From Atrina japonica (taxonomy: Eukaryota; Mollusca; Bivalvia; Pterioida; Pinnidae), in assembly GCA_030159075.1 (NCBI GenBank), contig BROG01000108.1:242001-306000 (forward strand): DNA of 64,000 nucleotides, read 5' to 3'. This document shows, piece by piece, positions 58,272-64,000 of the stretch. The position numbers and the translations under genes are program-made. The notes beneath the pieces were generated by a model. It was not told the DNA's origin. It did no database searches and saw nothing but the letters and a program-made list of their open reading frames with translations. Each line of letters opens with the position of its first letter. Within the stretch, counting starts at the first letter, position 1.

Positions 58272-61200
58272 AACCTGTATGTTTTATGATAAAATTATGT
58301 CTGATGATTTAAAAATCATTTTCACTTGCATGTACTTAGGAAACTAAACAAAATTTCTGTTTATCCATTTAACAGAAGGGGAGTGGACCGAGGTTTGCAG
58401 AAAAAATATGTGGTGGAATTCTGCTACTTGTTGTTGTTGCATGCCTGATTTCAACTGGAGTTTTTCTTAATATACTAAATTACCTGGACACTTTGACAGC
58501 AATTTTCATGTGTCTCTTTTTAATAGCACTCTCATTTTTACGTTTTGTGCCACTACAGAAATACATTTTAGGCCACACTTTGCCCATGGCCTACAATGCT
58601 TCAATATTGTACTCGCTCGTGAGGTTCGCATCATACACAATCACGTTAATATATATTTCTGATAAACGGAATACTATTGGATCAGTAACTCGGATGGAGA
58701 ACATATCAGCGGTCTTAACTAGATTGGGTAGCAATGATCTTACATACTTTTTGATTACGCACATAGCAAGCGCATATCTAATACAGATAACCACTTATAT
58801 GTCTAATCAAACTAAGAGGGGAGTGTTGTCAGTAGTCGTTCCATCCTTACTCAGTAGCATATGCACTGTTGTATTATACATTGTGTTCCTGTACAAAAAC
58901 TTTTATGGATATGATTTTCTTGGACAACGCCAGGGAGAACCACTGAAACTACACACATCTGATATCGTTTTATATACATTATGCGGAGCAATGATTTTTG
59001 TCTTGTGTGCTTCCATTATTTGGCACATTGTCAGAAGACAATATGTGTGTTCAGAATTACAAGAAATGTCACTTCGATTTGTCCATCGATACTCATCGAT
59101 ATTTTTAGGACAAGATTTGATATCAAACCAGATATTTCCCAATATTATCGGGGATATCGAAACCTCGGAGAAGCGACGGACAAGAATTTATGTATGCACT
59201 ACGATGTATCAAGAGGCTAAACATGAAATGGACAGACTGCTTAAAAGTATTAATACATTATCAAAATCAAAGTTACTGAAGAAACGTAACATTTATGTCG
59301 AGTCACATATTTTCCTTGACAACGGAGCAAATGACACCGACGTTAAAGACTTTGGTATACAACTTTTGTCTCTTGTGGAAAGGAACTTTGAGATGTGTAA
59401 GGACTTTGGCGTTATGTTGTACACGCCATATGGTATTCAGCTGTCGTGGGAAAAACCGAACGAAATGCCACTTTTTATTCATTTGAAAGATGTGTCCAAA
59501 GTCAAAGCGAAAAAAAGATGGAGTCAAGTTATGTACATGAAGTACGTATTAGAGTTTAGGTCAAGGTTCGTCTTTCAGTCACAGACATTAATGCCTAGTT
59601 CACGTAATGGATCCCTTGAAACACTTGACGTCGATGTTTATGGGGATACTGAAAGTCAAGATGGAGTATCACCTAGGTACCTCTCGGTACCAGCAGTACG
59701 ATTTCACGCGGGATCAAAAGCATCTTCATACAGCAGTCTGGAGTCCCTCGGAAAGGATCTGGACAAGAAAGACCATAAGGCATCCAATGACAGATTAAAT
59801 ATACATAAAAGCAACTTATTGATCACTAACGGTAAAAACTTCCCCATGGATCCCATCAGAAACATTTATGATTTTGAAAATCCGGGGAATGGCTTATATA
59901 CTGAGTTTTCCTACAAATTTGAAACAAAGTCACAAATATCGAATGAAACTTTAGATGACAGTAGAATATTTACGATCAATGGATCAGAAAAAAGCGAAAC
60001 GAATGATTGCACTTCTGATTACATACTGGCAACGGATGCTGATATGTCCTTTGACGCGAGTAGCGTTATAAATCTGGTTGATATAAGCGAAGGCAATCCC
60101 AAAATTGGTGGAGTTTGTGGAAGAACATTTCCTATAGGATTACATCGTCATCCAATTGTGTGGTTACAGATGTTTGATTATGCAAAAGGTAAAGAAATAT
60201 AATTATTCATATCTATTTGGTTGTCACTTTTCAAATGTGAACACAACAGGAAGTAAAATTTCGTAGAATATAAAACAATTAATGAGAATTATTATATATA
60301 TTAAAACACACGGCATCTGATTAGATAAGCCGGGTTTTTACCTCTCGAAATATAATGGACAACCATTGAATATTATGTCTAAAAATATAATATGGGAAGT
60401 CGAGTTTATACTGCTGGAAGTATTCTGATCGTTACCTAGGTTAAGTATGTAATACCCGAGAATAACCGAATGAAAGTCTCGTATGGTAATGATATAAGAT
60501 TAATAATAAACATGTCTTATTACATTTACTACACCCGTTTATATAATAAAACAGTTATGTACTTTTGAGTGGATAAATATGGTGTAATATTGACCGGAAA
60601 CCAATATTTACCGAGGTGATAAATAGCCTCGGTCAATATTGCTATTCCGGTCAATATTACACCAGATTTATCCACTCGATATATTATATATAGCCTTGGC
60701 CAATATTTGTTTTCCGGTCTATATTTGACTATATTTATCCACTCAATATTGATTTTCCAGTCAATATTACACCATATATATCCACTCGATATATATAGCC
60801 TCGGTCAATATTGGTTTTCCGGTGAATATCACACCATATGTATCCACTCAAAAGTATCATATAATGAAACAAATGAGATGTCACCTTTTTATGTGTATAC
60901 ATGCATTACTTTTGTATCACCCCTTTACCAATATATTGTATGTTTATTCATTTTCCCTCGAAAATGAATTAGATCCTAAAAATGTTAATTGCTAATATAG
61001 TTATTAACGTAACACAAGACATAATACATTTCCCTGGCCCATTTCATCTATGACACGACGTACTTATACTATAAAGAGTACTGTATTGTAGATTTCTGGA
61101 TGATAAAGAGTGCACAGAACGTAATAGGTTCGGTAATGTGTTGTCCCGGATGTTTTAGTCTCTACCGATGTGCAGCTGTAGAAGACGTTTTGGAGACATA

Positions 61201-62107
61201 TTCAGAGCCGACTAATACAATGGAAGATGTTTTCACCAAGGATAATGGTAAGTCTTGATATAATGGTTAGTTTAATGTTTATGATATCTTTTTATATTTT
61301 GTTAGAAACCTTGTTTCAATTATTCACAGTTTCTGTAATAATTATTCTTAACCGTTTTTATGTCGATTTTACCATCAAAGAATTCTGAAACATAAATCTA
61401 CTCGATAGATAAAATGAACTTTTTTAGTGTGTTGGAAGAATGTGTAAATTTGCTCAAAGGTTTATATATCGAGGAAGTGAAAGGTTCTTCCTTTTGTCAA
61501 CATTACACATTGGTTTTCCTTTTGTCAACATTACACATCGGTTATATCATATATTAGATACCGCAGTATTTAGGGTGGCGGAATCTGTATGGTAGAGTAC
61601 AAACAGTAAAACATTGGACAATCCCAAACCTCTGGAATAACCAGAAGTGTTGATCATATACCATCGAAGATACACCATCCCCTGCCAACTGGTCAGAGCA
61701 TCTATAAAACGAACTATGACAGATGAGGATATTAATACTGATTTTGACTAATAAAGCAGTGCGGTTGTGCCTAAGATTTGATTTTGCTGTATATAATACT
61801 CAAGCCAATTTAAACTTAATGGGATACTCTGGTTAAGACCAACGACTAGTCCATATGTTGAGATACAACTTTTGTATGTTGAGATACAACTACATTTATG
61901 TATATTTTAATTACAGAAAACCGTAATTTAGTAGGAATATAAGTATATAATTTAGTAGGAGTATATACCACGTTGTCACCATTTTAATTTGATTTTGGCA
62001 TTGAATGTCGGATGGTGAACAGCAGTAAACACTTTGCATGGTATCAACCCCACCATAACATTAAAATCAATGCCAATGTCTAGTGTTGTACGCATACTAT
62101 ACGTCCG

Positions 62108-62178
<71 letters not shown>

Positions 62179-62185
62179 CACACAC

Positions 62186-62260
<75 letters not shown>

Positions 62261-63415
62261 GGCGAAGATAGATGGATGTGTACTCTTATGATGTTGAGGG
62301 GTTGGAAGTTACGCTACTGTAGCCACGGAAGCAATACAACATACTGTCCTGAAGATACAGACGAGTTCATGAAACAAAGAAGACGATGGCTACTGTCTGA
62401 TTTTGCCAATGCTGCAGTTGTTGTACGAAATATATGTAAGTAGCTTTGAATATATATACCATCTATTGTCATATCTTGATAAATGTTGTTGAAATTTGGT
62501 TCATATATTGAGGTATGTGTTCATATTCACCATTGAAGAAACGTACAAAATGGCATGTACTCCTTTTATATTTTATATCACGTATTGCTTATTCATTATA
62601 GAGTACGTGCTTTGTTATTGTAGGTTGTATTGTTGTTTAACGTCCCACTCAAGAATCTTTCACTCATATAGAGACGTCACCAATGCCGGTGAAGGACTTC
62701 AAATTTTGACCTATGCTCGGAACTTACGGCCATTGAGCAACGTGTCGACATCTGCTCTGACACGGGACCTCGGTTTTACTGTCTCATCCGAAGGACTGGA
62801 AACCAATCTGCCGCAGGGTGGACTCGAACTAACGAACTCACGATCAAGAGTCGAGCGAGCTACCGACTGAGCCAGGCCGGCTCTTGAATGCGCGCAGTAA
62901 CTCTCTAAACTATTGTGTTTTTCTAAGATGCTTAGGTGGTTAGACGAACTGCATTTTTATTTTCACGATTCAGTTAGGAAAACAATTTATTTATTTTATT
63001 TGAAAATAGTGCTCCTTCATATTTACATTCTGATTTGAGCCTGCTTACAATTTTTCTATTCCGTTTATATATCAATGATTTCTGTGTATTACAGTTTCGC
63101 TGATAAGAGACAACACGTGCTTCACGTTTGTGTACGCAATTTACGTACTCCAGCTGTTCATTGTCATGATACTGTACCCGGGATCAACAATAATGATGTT
63201 AGCTCTGGGATTCGAACTTGTGACAAGTGTACCATTACTTGCTGCAGCAGGTGTATTGACAGTTGTACTACTGGCTTACAGTTTTATACTTGTCAGTCGC
63301 TGTACTCCGACAACTAAACTAATAATTAGCAAAGTACTAATTGTCGTCCTGGGCCTGTTGACTATGTACATCTTCATCGCAACAAGCATATTTGTAGCTG
63401 GCACTTTAAAAGAAA
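52801..63415 (+). CDS. Gene 2: chitin synthase (partial, 8 exons found, continues beyond the window)
   Basis: Membrane-bound family 2 glycosyltransferase that polymerises UDP-GlcNAc into chitin and extrudes it across the plasma membrane. Exons 52801-52893, 52956-53235, 56475-56601, 57173-57316, 58376-60188, 61092-61247, 62262-62435 and 63095-63415 have matching phases and give 1035 complete codons, numbered from the first Ser. Membrane segments lie at about 10-25, 90-115, 125-145, 165-205 and in a cluster at 225-430. The catalytic core has CTTMYQE (488-494), KRW (594-596), DAD (768-770), CGRT (795-798), CCPGCFSLYR, EDRW (872-875) and the hallmark QRRRW (909-913). Several C-terminal membrane segments follow. 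About 170 residues separate KRW from DAD, where I would expect about 40: a Ser/Asp-rich insertion. A myosin motor, known from some molluscan chitin synthases, is not seen. The 5' end and the last exons are missing. Confidence 0.93.
52956..53235 (+). CDS. Chitin synthase exon b
   Basis: The acceptor is TTTTTTATGCAG. The two leading bases complete a Lys codon with exon a. The last part holds a membrane segment (FQIVCSFLFGLISIIL) in the place of the first conserved membrane helix of chitin synthases. It ends in TG, completed by G of the next exon to Trp. A second good acceptor (TTTACAATTTCAG, exon from 53126) lies inside; the upstream phase match favours 52956. Confidence 0.65.
53236..53865. other. 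Chitin synthase intron with (AAT)n at 53330-53411 and an M3 fragment at 53665-53745
   Basis: The triplet repeat is pure ATA/AAT with one interruption. M3 text: GAAACGATCGTCTTGAGCA and AACTATAACTTTGGTATT. Confidence 0.7.
53866..54006. mobile_element. Foldback MITE, 141 bp
   Basis: ACTTGAGGGATGACAAAGGA at the left and the inverse TTTCTTTGTCATACCCTCAA at the right, with TTGAATGACAAAAAAATCCG and TTTTTCATTCAAGAATCAT as inner arms. Confidence 0.8.
54259..54441. mobile_element. MITE with about 55-bp inverted ends
   Basis: CCTTTAGCAGTAAGTTCGGT, CCAGTCTTCCGGTTGGCAAA at the left; GCCAACCGGAAGACTAGCAA and GGACCGCAGTTACTGCTAAA at the right. Confidence 0.85.
54791..55179. mobile_element. MITE, 389 bp, 28-bp inverted ends
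   Basis: AATACTGGTGCGGGACCTAT, TCTCGGAC at 54791-54818 and the inverse GTCCGAGAATAGGTCTTGCA, TCAGTATT at 55152-55179, with three mismatches. Confidence 0.85.
55198..55275. repeat. (AAT)n(ATC)n microsatellite
   Basis: About eleven AAT units, then about ten ATC units. Confidence 0.95.
55276..56337. other. Chitin synthase intron: nothing recognised
   Basis: No additional exon with good sites. The flanking exons are in phase without one. Confidence 0.5.
56338..56472. repeat. (TTA)n(TTC)n(ATT)n tract reaching the exon c acceptor
   Basis: Triplet repeats 56338-56385, 56391-56408 and 56426-56470 end at the TTTACAG acceptor, so the pyrimidine-rich tract of the splice site is made of the repeat. 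Confidence 0.9.
56475..56601 (+). CDS. Chitin synthase exon c
   Basis: The acceptor is TTTATTATTTACAG and the donor CTCTCA|GTAAGC. It encodes YPAIYIILIVPETINIVKSI and then WPEWTQLLS. The VPE...KSIW pattern matches the conserved VPEL..F.RS region of arthropod chitin synthases as I remember it. Confidence 0.8.
56812..57045. mobile_element. MITE family M3, left-arm copy with intact terminus
   Basis: TCACAGTGGTTACTCTTAGA at the end, then TAATACCACTCATTG and ATTGACAGAAATGATTGTCT. It lies in the intron between exons c and d. Confidence 0.75.
57173..57316 (+). CDS. Chitin synthase exon d
   Basis: The acceptor is TTTCTTTTTCAG and the donor ATCCAG|GTAAAT, both phase 0. It encodes 48 residues with two membrane-like stretches (LLFSVVESFLIAYLATDIL and PALLFVILATNIFF). 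The (AAT)n of the following intron begins right at the donor. Confidence 0.82.
57317..58243. repeat. Almost pure A/T tract of about 0.9 kb, decayed (AAT)n
   Basis: Starts and ends as clean (AAT)n (57322-57340, 58190-58238). Between them A and T follow irregularly with only a scattering of G or C. (GAT)n at 58246-58271 closes it. It fills the intron between exons d and e. Confidence 0.9.
58376..60188 (+). CDS. Chitin synthase exon e (membrane bundle and catalytic core)
   Basis: This 1813-base exon carries six membrane segments and then the cytoplasmic glycosyltransferase domain: RIYVCTTMYQEAKHEMDRLL, KKRWSQVMYMKYVLEFR, YILATDADMSF and CGRTFPIGLHRHPIVWLQMF. Between about 59570 and 60015 it encodes some 150 residues rich in Ser, Asp, Asn and Lys, where other chitin synthases have a short linker. 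The acceptor is CCATTTAACAG and the donor GCAAAAG|GTAAAG (phase 1). Reading on past the donor meets a stop at 60200. Confidence 0.93.
60189..61091. other. Chitin synthase intron with foldback element at 60559-60857
   Basis: GTACTTTTGAGTGGATAAAT at the left and TATCCACTCAAAAGTAT at the right are inverses. Inside, GGTCAATATT, CCGGTCAATATTACACCA and TATCCACTCGATATAT are repeated about four times in both directions. Confidence 0.8.
61092..61247 (+). CDS. Chitin synthase exon f
   Basis: The acceptor is TGTATTGTAG and the donor GATAATG|GTAAGT. It encodes FWMIKSAQNVIGSV followed by MCCPGCFSLYRC, the counterpart of the conserved CSPGCFSLFR segment, and ends EDVFTKDNG just before EDRW. Phase 1 on both sides agrees with its neighbours. 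Confidence 0.92.
61248..62108. other. Chitin synthase intron: short direct repeats only
   Basis: CTTTTGTCAACATTACACAT is doubled at 61493 and 61518. TATGTTGAGATACAACTT is doubled near 61855 and 61877. No exon. Confidence 0.5.
62109..62255. repeat. (GA)n and (TA)n microsatellites at the exon g acceptor
   Basis: (GA) 62109-62173, a short spacer with ACACACAGA, and (TA) 62189-62255. The exon begins at 62262. Confidence 0.95.
62262..62435 (+). CDS. Chitin synthase exon g (EDRW and QRRRW)
   Basis: It encodes EDRWMCTLMMLRGWKLRYCS, later YCPEDTDEF and KQRRRWLLSDFANA. These hold two signature motifs of the family: EDRW, and QRRRW, which is needed for processive synthesis. The donor is ATAT|GTAAGT. 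The acceptor (TATATATGTACAG) has no pyrimidine tract because (GA)n and (TA)n repeats run up to seven bases from it. Confidence 0.93.
62622..62884 (-). mobile_element. SINE S1, nearly full-length copy in a chitin synthase intron
   Basis: GTATTGTTGTTTAACGTCCC to the tRNA-head inverse GACTGAGCCAGGCCGGCTC. A short deletion is present between TTGAGCA and ACGTGTCGACA. Confidence 0.9.
63095..63415 (+). CDS. Chitin synthase exon h (C-terminal membrane segments)
   Basis: The acceptor is TGTGTATTACAG and the donor AAAGAAA|GTATGT. It encodes SLIRDNTCFTFVYAIYVLQL and on through three or four membrane helices. PGSTIMMLALGF corresponds to the PGTIFLMMVGAF motif after the catalytic domain. One base is left at the donor, so at least one more exon lies beyond 64000. 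Confidence 0.88.
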
Positions 63416-63439
63416 GTATGTATAATTATTGACACAAAG

Positions 63440-63925
63440 ATATAGAAAAACCGCGTTTGATGTCAACTTTCCGCAAATTTTACAGTCGGTATAATAGTCT
63501 TATTTGCGATTACTCTGTTTGGCTATACTTTTAGATTGATTATTTGGCATTGTATGATACCACTTTCTCTTTAGAAAATACATATACATTTTAAAATCGA
63601 GCTCAATTGATGAAGTCTAATTGACAGAAACGATCGTCTTGAGCATTATAACTTTGGTATTATGTTTATGATATTTTCACTAGGTGAAATGTTGAGTTGC
63701 CTTTTCGTTGGCGATTGTTGAGACGTCTGTACCAATTGTGACGAGGAATCGTTCCTCACGTATTTCATTTGGACTTGACTGTGGGTGTAACCGGTCGACA
63801 GGATGCTTACTTCTCCATGGCAACTAATCCCACCTTTTGGTTTCCAGAGATCCGTCTTTGTCTATTTATACCAGATTTGTCCTCGACATCCTAAAGATCT
63901 ATACTTTGATATCTGAGATGTTTTA
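63440..63925 (+). mobile_element. Penelope-like 3' end interrupted by an M3 fragment (63511-63674)
   Basis: 63440-63510 codes for the end of the RT (AAACCGCGTTTGATGTCAAC). M3 text (GGCTATACTTTTAGATTGAT to GGTATTATGTTTATG) breaks it. TCACTAGGTGAAATGTTGAG resumes exactly where the first part stopped, and the usual 3' end follows to 63925. Confidence 0.85.
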
Positions 63926-63929
63926 TAGT

Positions 63930-63994
63930 GTGTGTGTGTGTGTGTGTGTATGTGTGTGTGTGTGTGTGTGTCTGTGTGTATGTGTGTGTATGTG
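63930..63994. repeat. (GT)n microsatellite with TATG and TCTG interruptions
   Basis: GT dinucleotides to the end of the window. Confidence 0.9.
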
Positions 63995-64000
63995 TTCGAA

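Overview
The window looks like a piece of a molluscan, probably bivalve, nuclear genome. It is AT-rich, has spliced genes with GT-AG introns, and carries no operons or bacterial signals. Coding sequence is only a few per cent; the rest is introns and intergenic DNA packed with SINEs, inverted-repeat (MITE-like) elements, reverse-transcriptase relics, minisatellites and long microsatellites. The bivalve assignment is inferred from the architecture of the chitin synthase and from the type of SINEs and tandem repeats; the species cannot be named from the sequence.

Two genes can be read, both on the + strand. Gene 1 (7867-28205, three exons, 18.5-kb first intron) encodes a secreted protein of 277 residues: signal peptide, Gly/Met/His-rich stretch, Thr/Pro/Ala linker, Cys-Pro-rich domain and basic tail. 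It has a TATA box at 7806 and a poly(A) signal at 28274. It resembles an extracellular or shell-matrix protein but I recognise no family. Gene 2 (from 52801, running off the right edge) is a chitin synthase. Eight exons with matching phases give about 1035 residues, including the glycosyltransferase core with its DAD, CGRT, EDRW and QRRRW motifs, and membrane segments on both sides. Its start and its last exons are not identified or lie outside the window. A secreted matrix-like protein beside a chitin synthase would fit a chitin-based extracellular matrix such as shell or periostracum, but a functional link is only inference.

Region by region: 0-2 kb has a 48-bp minisatellite that turns into a 189-bp higher-order repeat between inverted flanks. 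2-7.8 kb has element relics, a foldback element and a SINE with a perfect 14-bp target-site duplication. 7.9-26.4 kb is intron 1 of gene 1, full of repeats, including a C52 tract, a G-run minisatellite, a tandem element with YY1-like motifs and a GIY-YIG relic. 28.3-44 kb holds three SINE families, long (AT)n/(GA)n tracts, retroelement coding relics and a LINE 3' relic. 44.7-49.1 kb is an exact head-to-tail duplication whose second copy differs mainly by many small deletions (suspect assembly) and which contains a likely terminal exon of an unrelated gene. 49-52.8 kb holds an inverted SINE pair and microsatellites. 52.8-64 kb is the chitin synthase gene, whose introns contain MITEs, an almost G/C-free tract of about 0.9 kb and (GA)n(TA)n repeats that reach a splice acceptor.

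One retroelement family (Penelope-like by its motifs) has left at least ten fragments, mostly 5'-truncated copies of its 3' end, in both genes and between them. No virus, CRISPR array or genuine tRNA or rRNA gene was seen.
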